The notes under the pieces were generated by a model that did not search any database, had not been told where the DNA came from, and saw only the letters and a list, made by a program, of their open reading frames with translations. The position numbers and the translations under genes were made by a program. This document shows positions 16,032 to 24,110 of a DNA stretch of 64,000 nucleotides, piece by piece. Source of the DNA: Paenibacillus mucilaginosus 3016 (lineage in GTDB: Bacteria > Bacillota > Bacilli > Paenibacillales > NBRC-103111); NCBI RefSeq assembly GCF_000250655.1, contig NC_016935.1:7954001-8018000 (forward strand), read 5' to 3'. The stretch's first letter is position 1. Every line of letters begins with the position of its first letter.

Positions 16032-16253
16032 GGAGTGATATCCTTTTTGTTTTGCCCTTCCACCTGCTGCGGAGTGATATCTTTTTTGTTTTTGCTCTCC
16101 CCCTCTGCCGCGGAGTGATATCCTTTTTTGTTGTTGCCCTTCCCCTACCGAGGAGTGATATCCTTTTTGAAAGTGACCTTTGTGCGAAGCACAACGGAAC
16201 GAAAAAAGGATACCACGACGCCCCAACGGAACGAAAAAAGGATACCACGACGC
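16032..16253. repeat. Tandem repeat array, two inverted unit families
   Basis: Four units with core GGAGTGATATCCTTTTTG start at 16032, 16071, 16112 and 16152 (period 39-41). Two further units, AACGGAACG-A-rich-GGATACCACGACGC, start at 16193 and 16225 (period 32). Their GAAAAAAGGATACCAC is close to the reverse complement of the first core. Read on the minus strand the array encodes repeated KGYHSAA-like peptides, but a protein product is not supported. The array lies between a terminator and the nucleotidase stop. Confidence 0.75.
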
Positions 16254-16264
16254 TCACGACGCCC

Positions 16265-16825
16265 TTACACCACCAAATCCCTCAGCTCCGACCAGCACCC
16301 GATCCGAGGAAACGGCAGCCCCCGGTTGTACGGCTGATCCTTGGCATACACCTTGACGCCGGAATCGGCCAGCGTCTCCAGCACAGCCGGCTTGTCGTCG
16401 AAGTAATAGTCGAGACCGAGGTCCCGGATGATATGGACCTTCTCCGTATCGTCCATACCGTAGAAGAACCGGCCCGGCCTCACCGGGAAGCCGTTCGTGG
16501 TCATCCACTCCAGCGTCCGCTCCCCGAACTCTCTCGCCCGGGCCGTGATGTAATAGATCTCATGCCCCTGCCGGTCCAGCTCCTGAAGCACTTCCACGGC
16601 ATGCGGGAACGGAGGACACGCGGAGAAATAAATCGCTTCCCGCAGCTCCCCCCACAGCGCTTTGCCCTCATCCCGGGTAAGCCCGAACGCATCGTGAATG
16701 CCCATCGACTGGATCGCCTGGAATACCTCCAGCGGCACGTCCTGGCCGAGATGATCTTTATACAGATGGAACGCATGCTCCCTCAGATTGATGAGCGTAT
16801 CGTCAATATCAAAGCCGATTTTCAT
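16265..16825 (-). CDS. HAD-superfamily 5'-nucleotidase-like hydrolase
   Basis: A cytoplasmic HAD phosphatase of 186 residues resembling the NT5C/YqfW group. Motif I FDIDDTLINL is at about 5-14 with both catalytic Asp. Motif II is EIYYITARA (Thr near 95). A late motif is LDYYFDDKPAVLE with the acidic pair near 143. It probably dephosphorylates nucleotides or related phosphates; the substrate is not determinable. ATG 16825 has AAGGAGG upstream. Its 3' end abuts the tandem-repeat array. Confidence 0.82.
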   Translation of the reverse strand: MKIGFDIDDTLINLREHAFHLYKDHLGQDVPLEVFQAIQSMGIHDAFGLTRDEGKALWGELREAIYFSACPPFPHAVEVLQELDRQGHEIYYITARAREFGERTLEWMTTNGFPVRPGRFFYGMDDTEKVHIIRDLGLDYYFDDKPAVLETLADSGVKVYAKDQPYNRGLPFPRIGCWSELRDLVV

Positions 16826-16910
16826 TAGGCCGTATCCTCCTTGGCATCTTCCTTCCTAGGATACCCCGGGAAGCCCTGTGGTGTACAGCCGAAGGAAGGT
16901 TCCTGCAAGC

Positions 16911-16938
16911 AAAAAAAGCCCCGGCCCATGGCCGGAGC
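16911..16938 (-). terminator. Terminator after diguanylate cyclase gene
   Basis: On the minus strand GCTCCGGCC-ATGG-GCCGGGGC is followed by seven T (16917-16911). Confidence 0.88.
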
Positions 16939-17032
16939 TGGACCAAGCACCCTTTGGCCCCGATATTGTTTCTGTTGGCTGCCATAGCTTGGGGGATCCG
17001 GCTTCCACCCGCCGGCCCGTCCGTCCTCACCC

Positions 17033-18589
17033 TCATCCCAAGGCTTCACCAGTGCTGGTAAACACCGTCGTCCGGTTCCGCCCCTCCTTCTTGGAGCGGT
17101 ACAAGGCCTGGTCCGCAAGCTCAATGAGCCCTTGCGGACCTGCAGACGCATCGGAGACCGCCACCCCCAAGGAGAGAGTAATCCGCTCCCCTTCAGCCAA
17201 CGGAAGCTCCGCAGTAGTAAGCCTCAGGCGCTCCGCCAGCTCGGCCGCCTCCTTCCCGCTGCCATGTCGGACCAGTACCGCAAATTCCTCCCCGCCAACA
17301 CGAAAACACAGGTCATCTGACCGGGTCGAAGCCTCCATGTGTTCTGCCAGGCTTCTCAGCACCGCATCGCCCACCGGGTGGCCGTAGGTATCATTAATGC
17401 GTTTGAAGTGATCGATATCGAGCAGAATCAGCGAGAAAGGAACCCGCTCTTCCGCCCAGCTGCCGATCGTCCGGTCGAATGACTTGCGGTTGAGCAGACC
17501 GGTCAGCCCGTCATTTTCGATCTCCGCAGCTAGGTGGCTCAGATGGTTATCCATGCTGTGATGCAGCTGCTTAACCTCGTAGATGAATCGGCCCGACTTC
17601 GGCATCCGCAGCGGCAGCGGCCGGCGCGAGTGCATGGACTCCTCCGAGAATTTGGCGAGGGCAAACAGCGGCGCCGAGATCATATGAGCCACACGCCAGG
17701 CGGCCAGCAGAATAACGAAGCACAAGGGAACGCCCTGCAGCAGCAGCTTCTTCATGAGGGTCTCGCGCGGCGCCTCCAGTATGGAGGTCGGGGTTTGGGA
17801 GATAATCGACCAGCCGGCACTCGGCACATAAGTATAGCCGGCCAGGAAGGGAAGCCCGCGGGTATTCGTGATAAGCTCGGAGCCGCTTTGACCCGAGACG
17901 GCTTTGCGGACCACCTCGTTGGTTGTCACAAGTTCGCCGATCCGTTTCGGATCCGGGTGGAACAGAATATGGCCGTCGGCGTCCGTAACATACACGTAGG
18001 ATCCGTTACCGTAGAAGTGCTCGCTGAGCGTCCGGCTCAGTACATTATTCTCCTCCAGGTAGATCGTCCCCCCGACATACCCCTGGTAAGCCCCTTCCCC
18101 GTCAAAGATAGGACTGGAAATCAGAATAAGCCGCCTTCCTGTGGCTCCTACATAGTGCTCGGATATCAGCGGTGCTTTGGTCTCGACCGCTTCCCTGGAT
18201 GCTTCTGAGGTCAGCCGGGTGCCCGGACCGACATTGGCTTGTGCCGGAAAGACAGCCGTGATCCGCCGCTCAGGGTCAACGATGAAAATCGAATTGAAAT
18301 ACTGCCGATTCGCCTGAAACCAGATCTCGAGTTCCCGGGGGGATATCGGCTGCTGCCCCGCATGGGCAGCCATGAACTTCAGATTATCTTCCATAATCCC
18401 AAGCAGGTTCGTTGTATTGGAAGCGAGCTTCCTCGCATACTGTTCGTTGTTCTCCAGGTAGCTTGCCGTCAAGGAGGCCATATTGGCCTGTACGGCGGCA
18501 TACCCGCCGACCAGTGCCGTCAGCAGCACCGAACCGATCACCAGCATACCGAGAAGCGTTCGCAGTTTCATGCCTTTGGACGGATTCAT
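17033..18589 (-). CDS. Membrane diguanylate cyclase with Cache sensor
   Basis: Makes cyclic di-GMP from two GTP. 518 residues from ATG 18589, chosen for AAGGAG 9 bases upstream; an earlier ATG at 18631 has a poor site. Topology: a helix at about 10-30, an extracellular double-Cache-like sensor at about 35-270, a helix at about 285-305, then a linker and a GGDEF domain. The active site reads GGEEF. Upstream RSDD five residues before it is an intact inhibitory I-site, so product inhibition is likely. No EAL domain is present. It may tie surface behaviour, such as the pili encoded in this window, to an external ligand; that link is inferred. Confidence 0.92.
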   Translation of the reverse strand: MNPSKGMKLRTLLGMLVIGSVLLTALVGGYAAVQANMASLTASYLENNEQYARKLASNTTNLLGIMEDNLKFMAAHAGQQPISPRELEIWFQANRQYFNSIFIVDPERRITAVFPAQANVGPGTRLTSEASREAVETKAPLISEHYVGATGRRLILISSPIFDGEGAYQGYVGGTIYLEENNVLSRTLSEHFYGNGSYVYVTDADGHILFHPDPKRIGELVTTNEVVRKAVSGQSGSELITNTRGLPFLAGYTYVPSAGWSIISQTPTSILEAPRETLMKKLLLQGVPLCFVILLAAWRVAHMISAPLFALAKFSEESMHSRRPLPLRMPKSGRFIYEVKQLHHSMDNHLSHLAAEIENDGLTGLLNRKSFDRTIGSWAEERVPFSLILLDIDHFKRINDTYGHPVGDAVLRSLAEHMEASTRSDDLCFRVGGEEFAVLVRHGSGKEAAELAERLRLTTAELPLAEGERITLSLGVAVSDASAGPQGLIELADQALYRSKKEGRNRTTVFTSTGEALG

Positions 18590-18759
18590 CCCTACATGCT
18601 CCTTGCCGAAGTGAGTAAGAGTGACTTTCATCTGCTATAAACCGGACTTTGGTGCCCGAGCCAACCCTCTATAGTTCTATCGGCAAAAATCCCCGTCAAT
18701 GTAACCTTGAGTCCCCTTAGCGCCGGACTTCCACTGTCAAAGCTCTTTGCTGCGGCAAG

Positions 18760-18806
18760 AAGGCTGCCTCCTGCTTCAGCATGGAGCTGATGCAGGGGAC
18801 AGCCTT
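18760..18806 (-). terminator. Strong hairpin after catE, no clear T run
   Basis: AAGGCTG...CTGC.TCAGC pairs with its mirror around a five-base loop (18760-18780 with 18786-18806). It lies 60 bases after the catE stop. A T run is lacking, so it may be a terminator or an mRNA 3' stabiliser. Confidence 0.45.
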
Positions 18807-18866
18807 CGCAAGGCTTCTATTCGATTACCATGCCCAGCCGGGCTCGGACTCATCCGAGCTCAGCGC

Positions 18867-19719
18867 TCAGGCTTCTGTCAGGTGAATGTCGATGCCGGAA
18901 GGATCTCGGGTGATCCAGACCTCGCCCTCCTGCCGGAGGAAGGCTCCGGCTTCCCGCAGTCTGCGAAGGACGGCTTCCCGTCCTTGCGGGATCACGAGCG
19001 TGAAGTAATTCAATCCAACGGACCCCGGCTGCGGAGCCGGCGCCCCTTCCCCGGCCCAGGTGTTCAGACCGATATGGTGATGGTAGCCGCCGGCCGAGAT
19101 GAAGAGCACGCGCTTCCCGTCGTCCCGCTGTCTTTTCAAACCCGAGCAGTCCCACATAGAACTTCTCCGCCTCTTGCAGATGGCTGACATGCAGATGAAT
19201 GTGTCCGGTAACCGTCCCGGCCGGCAGCCCGGTCCACGGGTACCCCTCCGCTTCCCGCAGCAGCCCCTCCGCATCGACCGGATCGGTCGACATCACGTAG
19301 TGGCCCTGCTCATCGCGGATCCAGCCCTCCCTCGGTCGGTCCGCATAGATCTCAATGCCGTTGAGATCCGGGTCCGTGATATAGAAGGCTTCGCTGACCA
19401 GGTGATCCCCTTGGCCGACATGCAGGCCGTGCTCCAGGAGATTCCGAAGCGTGACTCCGAGCGATCTGCGGTCCGGAACCAGGATGGCAAAATGGTACAG
19501 CCCTGCAGCCGACCTGCGCGGCACCGGCAGGGCGTCCGGCACCTCTTCGAGCCGAAGCGACGGCCGCACGCCGTCTACCGTAAGCTCGGCAGTGCGTCCT
19601 TCCTGCTTCAGCAGCCGGTAGCCGACCACCTCGGTATAGAAGCGGATTGAGCGCTGGAGCTCGCTGACCTTCAGTCCAAGAAGGCCGATGGCCGTTTCCT
19701 TATCGATAACTGTCTCCAT
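18867..19719 (-). pseudogene. catE: Catechol-2,3-dioxygenase catE, frameshifted
   Basis: Extradiol dioxygenase of the VOC fold that cleaves catechol. The N-terminal module is intact (GLLGLKVSELQRSIRFYTEV, AGLYHFAILVPDR, NGIEIYADRP) and the second module starts normally (GHIHLHVSHLQEAEKFYVGL). After GFEK the frame breaks. The proper continuation, FISAGGYHHHIGLNTW to DIHLTEA, lies in another frame ending at 18867. Dropping one T of the TTTT run at 19133-19136 (A on the coding strand) restores one frame. It is therefore a recent inactivation or a homopolymer sequencing error. The gene starts 9 bases after catD. Confidence 0.82.
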
Positions 19720-19728
19720 GGCGGCCCC

Positions 19729-20157
19729 TTACCCTTGGACCGCAGCGGAATCGGTCCGCTTCCAGAGACGTTCCACCGCGTACAGAGAGCTGCCGCTCAG
19801 GCCAAGGTAGGCCGAGATCGCGAGCAGGGCCAGGTCCAGCTCATAGCCTGCCCCTTTGCCGTCACCCATGAATCCGCCGGCGAGCTTCACCTTGACGATG
19901 GCTCCCAGCATGATCAGGCCCAGCAGAATGGACACAATGCGGGTACCAATCCCCAGGATCAGCAATGCCCCGCCGACCAGTTCAATCACCGCTACCAGAT
20001 ACGCCATGAATCCGGGTAGCCCCAGGCTTTCGAAGAAACCCGATACGTTCCCAAGTCCCATCTGGAACTTCGCCGCTCCGTGGACCAGGAAGGTGATCCC
20101 CAGCACCACTCTCAGAATCAACGCGCCAAGCTCATAGTTCTTTGTCATGTTCTTCAA
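19729..20157 (-). CDS. catD: DoxX-family membrane protein, catD-like
   Basis: An integral membrane protein of 142 residues with four hydrophobic helices. DoxX signatures are LRVVLGITFLVHGAAKF and VIELVGGALLILGIGTR. In Bacillus the DoxX gene catD sits directly before the catechol dioxygenase gene catE and both respond to quinones and diamide-type stress. The same arrangement, with a 9-base gap, is seen here. Its direct biochemical role is not established. Inverted repeats upstream are candidate operators. Confidence 0.85.
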   Translation of the reverse strand: MKNMTKNYELGALILRVVLGITFLVHGAAKFQMGLGNVSGFFESLGLPGFMAYLVAVIELVGGALLILGIGTRIVSILLGLIMLGAIVKVKLAGGFMGDGKGAGYELDLALLAISAYLGLSGSSLYAVERLWKRTDSAAVQG

Positions 20158-20217
20158 CCTCTTTCTATATGTTTTTTGTGAGTTGATCTCCTGCTGGCTG
20201 GCTGCTTGCTAATATCT

Positions 20218-20326
20218 AGTTACTTAAAGTGTGTAACTCACCTTATGGAAACATCATAGCGCAGAACCACAGGGTGCGTCAATAAAAATATTTGTAATAG
20301 CAAATTTATTTTTTAAATACAAATAT
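20218..20326. promoter_or_regulatory. Two inverted repeats upstream of catDE
   Basis: AGTTAC-N9-GTAACT at 20218-20238 and ATATTTGTA-N21-TACAAATAT at 20288-20326 are perfect-arm inverted repeats in the AT-rich region upstream of catD. In Bacillus catDE is repressed by MarR/DUF24-type regulators (YodB, CatR). The first repeat is the better-placed candidate operator. No clear -35/-10 pair was found. Confidence 0.45.
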
Positions 20327-20357
20327 ACCTTAAAGTCCAGCGGCACGTAACCACAAC

Positions 20358-20388
20358 AAAAAAACGCAGCTCCCAAAGGAACTGCGTC
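20358..20388 (-). terminator. Terminator after XRE-cupin regulator
   Basis: ACGCAGCTCC and GGAACTGCGT (20364-20373 and 20379-20388) form the stem. The minus-strand T run is at 20364-20358. Confidence 0.87.
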
Positions 20389-20430
20389 CACACTTACACT
20401 GCGGCTAAATCTGCATTCTAAATCTGCATT

Positions 20431-20958
20431 CTAAATCTCTTTATGACTGATGATCAGAATAACGGCGGTTTCTTCTCCGATGTTGTGCACCGAATGAGGG
20501 ACGCTGGAATGCCAGGAGAAGGTGTCGCCTTCCTCCAGCACATATTCGTCCTCGCCCTGACAGGCCTTAACGGTCCCCTTCATGACATAATGGGCCTCGA
20601 TGCCTTCATGCTCGTTCATGGGCCCTTCTTCCGGCAGACCGGGAGGAATCTCGCTCAGGTACAGGCGCATGCCGCCGATCTGGCCGAGATGCTCAATCTT
20701 ATGCCGGCCCTTGAACAGGCTCGTCGTACGGTCCTGCTTGCGGACTACATTCATCCGCTCCTCCTGCTTCAGAAGCAGGTAAGAGATCGGTACGTTCAGG
20801 AAGGTGGCAATGGTCTCCAGCGTGGCCAGAGACGGAGAAGTCTTGTTGTTCTCAAGCTGGCTCATGAAGCCTTGGGACAAGCCGGTCGCTTCGCACAGCT
20901 GGCCCATCGTGATGCCGCGCTTTCTACGTATGCTTCGAATACTGCTCCCAATTTGCAT
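20431..20958 (-). CDS. XRE-cupin transcriptional regulator
   Basis: 175 residues. The N-terminal XRE helix-turn-helix (about 5-62) has GITMGQLCEATGLSQGFMSQ and SPSLATLETIATFLNVPISY. The C-terminal cupin (about 105-173) has HEGIEAHYVMKGTV and EGDTFSWHSSVPHSVHN. Such regulators sense small metabolites through the cupin. It is monocistronic with a strong terminator. A 13-base tandem duplication (TAAATCTGCATTC twice, 20406-20431) overlaps its stop region. Targets are unknown. Confidence 0.9.
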   Translation of the reverse strand: MQIGSSIRSIRRKRGITMGQLCEATGLSQGFMSQLENNKTSPSLATLETIATFLNVPISYLLLKQEERMNVVRKQDRTTSLFKGRHKIEHLGQIGGMRLYLSEIPPGLPEEGPMNEHEGIEAHYVMKGTVKACQGEDEYVLEEGDTFSWHSSVPHSVHNIGEETAVILIISHKEI

Positions 20959-21041
20959 AGATCCTGGTCTCCATACTGCTTTTAGTCCTATTTTATCAAA
21001 TGGACCGGGATTCTAAAAGAAGAACTTGTACAAAAGCAGGC

Positions 21042-21518
21042 CTAACGCATCAAAATGGCATCTTCCTGCCTATGCGGCGCTTTCGTTTTGTTCTCCGAAG
21101 CCCCATACACGCTTGGAAAACGCAGCAGAATCCGAGTCCCTTCGCCTACAATGCTGTGCACCTCTATGCTTCCCTGCAGAGCATGCACAATCGACCGGGC
21201 AATACTCATCCCAAGCCCGGCCCCATCGGAGCGCTCCTCTGTATTCGTACCGCGGTAGTACCGCTCGAACAGCTTCCGCCGGGTCTCCGCATCCATGCCG
21301 CTTCCGTTATCCTCGATTTCGATCAGCGCCTCCGTTCCGCTCCGCCCTGTCCTGACCGTCACCACCGTGCCGGGCGGATTGTGCTTCACTGCATTGGAGA
21401 TGAGATTATCCAGCATCCTCCTGCACCACTTCGGATCTGCAGCGATCCACACCGGATCCCGCTCCGTGCCCTCGTAGACAAAAGACATCTGCTGCAGGGT
21501 TCCGTCATTCACATAACC
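21042..21518 (-). pseudogene. Histidine kinase fragment (ATPase domain only)
   Basis: The C-terminal HATPase_c domain of a sensor kinase. The N-box is RRMLDNLISNAVKHNPPG, followed by G1 EDNGSGMD, F/G2 YRGTNTEERSDGAGLGMSIA and a final GSIEVHSIVGEGT strand. The dimerisation/His domain and sensor are missing. Upstream sequence is open for a further 36 codons but does not look like kinase sequence, and no ribosome binding site is evident. No response regulator gene is adjacent. It is probably a decayed remnant. Confidence 0.7.
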
Positions 21519-21649
21519 GCCTCCGCGGCAGCGCGCTCCTCCTCCGTGAGGAGGCCCATATTTCTCGCGCACTTTCCTCCGGCTGACAAGCCTTACGTCC
21601 ACACAGTACAGGGGCTGAGCACACACTGTGCCCAGCCCCCTCTTCCTGC

Positions 21650-23044
21650 TTACTGCTCCTTCGCGTCGGTAATCAGAATCTCCCCGTTGTCGAAGAACAC
21701 CTTCATCTTCATACTCTCGCTGACAAACCGCACCGGCACGAGCGTAATGCCGTCCCGGATAACCGCCGGCGTGTCGAGTACGGCCGTCTCCCCGTTCACA
21801 TGCGCGTTCTTCTCGTCAATGACGAGCTCGATCTTCACGTCCTCCTTCGCCAGCGTGACGCGTCTCTCCGCGGCATTCCAGTCCACCTTGGCGCCCAGCG
21901 CCTCCCCGATGAACCGGATCGGGACCATGGTCCGGCCGTCCAGCGTGAACGGCGCGACCTCCAGCGTCTGCTCCACCTCATCAACCGCCGCCACCGTGGA
22001 ATCCAGCTTCAGGGCAATCGTGCGGAAGTCGAGTGCCGAATCGTCTTTGTAATTGGAAGCCGCATTCCCGAATTCGATGGGCTTCGAGATCACCGTGCCG
22101 TACGTCGTCTCAATCTCGACCGTATAGTGCTGCCCGTTCTTGATCGATTTGTTATTGTTGGCGTAAAGATCGAAGGTCACATTGCCGCTGAAGGTGCCGA
22201 GCGGCTCCTTCACATCCTTCTTGAACTCAGGCGTAATGACGGTATCTCCCTTGGTAATGCCGAGCAGCCAGCCTACACCGGCCCGGTTGGTCCGCCTGAT
22301 GCCCTGGTAAGCCTCCTTGCCGTCCTTGTCGGTCGGCCGCAGAATCATCGCGAGCACCTCAGTCTTCGGCGCCAGGTTCAGCTTCAGCCGGAAGTGTCCG
22401 TCCGGCGTCCCGTCCTCACCGAAGAAAGCGATGCCCGTCTTGTCCTGGTCGAGGTCCACCCAGGAGAATTCCCGGATCGCTACGGGAGCGTAGGAGCTCT
22501 CACTGTCATGGAAAGGCGTCACAGCCGACTTCACCGTGCCCTTGCTCGTCTCGATCTCCACGTAGTAGTATTCGCCCGGCTTCATGCTGTTATTGTCCGA
22601 GGCGTACAGCTCCAGCTGCGTGATCCCCTGGAACGTGCCGAGCGTCTGCTGGAACGTAGGGTTGAGGATTTTGCCGTCGCGGACCACGGCCAGCAGGTGG
22701 CCGATATCGCCCGGCTGTGCCTTGAAGGTCTTCCACAGCCCGTGGTTCACATCCGCCCCCGAGCTGTCGGCCGTCTTCAGCGTGATGAAGCGGATCTCCG
22801 TTCCGTCCCCCGCATCGATCAGCAGGGAAAGGTGGCCGTCCCGGGTGCCGTCCGGCTCCGAGGTCTTGTCGAGCGAGATGCGGTCGGATTCCTTGTCGAG
22901 GAAACGGAACTCCTGCACCTTCACAGGCGAAGCGGCAATCTCTGCTGCGGATACGGGAGCGTGAACGGCCAGGCTGCCGGCCAATAACGCGACGGCTGCG
23001 GCGGACAGAACGCCGGTGCGGATCATTTTCATAGGTTTGTACAT
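21650..23044 (-). CDS. Secreted protein with copper amine oxidase N-like domains
   Basis: 464 residues from ATG 23044 (AGGAGG 10 bases upstream) with a Sec signal peptide at about 1-35 (AVHAPVSAA). The body holds two internal repeats of about 120 residues. Each runs from a DGH[LF]-containing strand through LGTF to EYYYVEIET or QHYTVEIET followed by SKGTV or TYGTV. The C-terminus (about 350-464) is a copper amine oxidase N-terminal-like (stalk) domain with DGRTMVPIRFIGEALGAKVD and ITLVPVRFVSESM. It is an extracellular protein of unknown ligand. No catalytic residues are recognised. Confidence 0.8.
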   Translation of the reverse strand: MYKPMKMIRTGVLSAAAVALLAGSLAVHAPVSAAEIAASPVKVQEFRFLDKESDRISLDKTSEPDGTRDGHLSLLIDAGDGTEIRFITLKTADSSGADVNHGLWKTFKAQPGDIGHLLAVVRDGKILNPTFQQTLGTFQGITQLELYASDNNSMKPGEYYYVEIETSKGTVKSAVTPFHDSESSYAPVAIREFSWVDLDQDKTGIAFFGEDGTPDGHFRLKLNLAPKTEVLAMILRPTDKDGKEAYQGIRRTNRAGVGWLLGITKGDTVITPEFKKDVKEPLGTFSGNVTFDLYANNNKSIKNGQHYTVEIETTYGTVISKPIEFGNAASNYKDDSALDFRTIALKLDSTVAAVDEVEQTLEVAPFTLDGRTMVPIRFIGEALGAKVDWNAAERRVTLAKEDVKIELVIDEKNAHVNGETAVLDTPAVIRDGITLVPVRFVSESMKMKVFFDNGEILITDAKEQ

Positions 23045-23164
23045 GAATGTCAGTCCTCCTTGGGGCTTGCGAAATATTCTTGTATGATGTTCCCCCATCA
23101 TAAGGAGTCCCCTCGTCATATGACCAGTGACCGGCATCATGTCCTTCGTCACAATCGACCAAAA

Positions 23165-23180
23165 TGTGAAAAATTTCACC
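23165..23180. promoter_or_regulatory. Fnr/Rex-like half-perfect palindrome
   Basis: TGTGA-AAAATT-TCACC matches the Crp/Fnr palindrome at 9 of 10 conserved positions. It sits between the divergent stalk-domain gene and the 44-residue ORF. Unlike the two perfect sites it has no well-placed -10, so its use is doubtful. Confidence 0.3.
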
Positions 23181-23285
23181 TTTTTTTCTAAAGCATTTTT
23201 AAGCTGTTTCGACAAACATTTCGGAACCCATCTGTTATAGTAGTTTTCATCATGCACCACACCTTGGAACCTATGGAGGCACCCT

Positions 23286-23420
23286 ATGCAAATCACCCTG
23301 CAAGTCGAAGAAGTCATCCGCCAGCTCGGCCTGAGCCTGGAAGCCTGGAACCGCTGCGTCGAACTCACCCCCGAACCGCTCGAGATGAACCGTCAAGCCA
23401 TGGAACCCGCTTCCGAGTAA
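23286..23420 (+). CDS. Small 44-residue protein, unknown
   Basis: A short frame starting ATG 23286 with GGAGG 6-7 bases upstream and TATAGT at 23236-23241 as a possible -10. The product begins MQITLQVEEVIRQLGLSLEAW and is acidic, with an amphipathic helix-like start. No family was recognised. The good ribosome binding site and clean composition are the only support. Confidence 0.45.
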   Translation: MQITLQVEEVIRQLGLSLEAWNRCVELTPEPLEMNRQAMEPASE

Positions 23421-23752
23421 CCCCGTATCTCCGCCCCTTTGGGCACGAATCCCACATCCAACCTTTTGATCCCTTTTATGCCCCTTTGGGCAAGTGCAAG
23501 CTCCCCGGCTCCACTCTCGAAGATCCACCATCTACGCGATCCCGCCGTTCCGTTCACTGCCTTTCCTGCCCGTATTCCGCGATCATGCAGTATGCTGAAC
23601 TCCGTCATGCGCCCCCCTTGTACTCAGGTAAGAGTAGAGTTTGGTCCGGAATCCATTATTGCTGCGCTGCCCCCGCCGCCCGTTCGTTATCACGTATCCT
23701 GCAACCCTCCTCCTTTGGACGGCGTCTGTAGATGGTAAAAGGAGGAGATGCC
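23421..23752. other. Intergenic region without a gene
   Basis: GCCCCTTTGGGCA occurs twice (23433-23445 and 23480-23492), each copy able to fold on itself. Otherwise no promoter, terminator or coding signal is convincing. Confidence 0.5.
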
Positions 23753-24034
23753 ATGAACGCAGACGGCCTCATCCATCTCATGCTGCTCCTGCTGAACCTT
23801 CCCCTGTTCCGCCGGCTGTTCCGCCTCTTCTTCCCGGACGAGGATGATTTTAGGGCAGCCCTCCAATTCTCACTGACCCCTGACCTCATCTCCCTGCTGA
23901 GAGGGCGCTTCTTGAAGGATAAGTGGGAGGAAACCCGGCTTCTCTTCTTTGTGATAAGCTGCCTGGCCGTAACGTATGGCGAATGGCTGCTTGTGAACCG
24001 GCTTGTCCATTGGCTTCTGAACGGGCTTGGATGA
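23753..24034 (+). CDS. Small hydrophobic protein, unknown function
   Basis: 93 residues from ATG 23753 with AGGAGG 7 bases upstream. Leu-rich N-terminal segment at about 7-25 (LIHLMLLLLNLPLFRRLFRL), a charged middle (DEDDFRAAL, RGRFLKDKWEETR), and a C-terminal hydrophobic helix at about 62-90. It is probably membrane-associated. Not recognised. It is convergent with the MpsC-like gene. Confidence 0.6.
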   Translation: MNADGLIHLMLLLLNLPLFRRLFRLFFPDEDDFRAALQFSLTPDLISLLRGRFLKDKWEETRLLFFVISCLAVTYGEWLLVNRLVHWLLNGLG

Positions 24035-24048
24035 TGGAAACGGGTATG

Positions 24049-24079
24049 AAAAAAAGAGCCCTGGCGAATGCCCAAGCTC
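24049..24079 (-). terminator. Terminator after MpsC-like gene
   Basis: On the minus strand GAGCTTGG and CCAGGGCTC arms (24079-24056) are followed by seven T (24055-24049). Confidence 0.75.
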
Positions 24080-24110
24080 TCGGTTCATGAGAACGAAATG
24101 AATTCCTCTA

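Noticed and set aside
16017..16226. Minus-strand frame encoding repeated KGYHSAA-like peptides
   Set aside because: The frame exists only because the tandem repeat has a near-multiple-of-three spacing. It has no ribosome binding site.
16032..16253. Possible CRISPR array
   Set aside because: Units vary, spacing is about 40 with no unique spacers, unit families face each other, and no cas genes are present.
23165..23180. Third Fnr/Rex site as part of the same regulon
   Set aside because: One mismatch and no -10 at the spacing shared by the two perfect sites; kept only as a weak feature.
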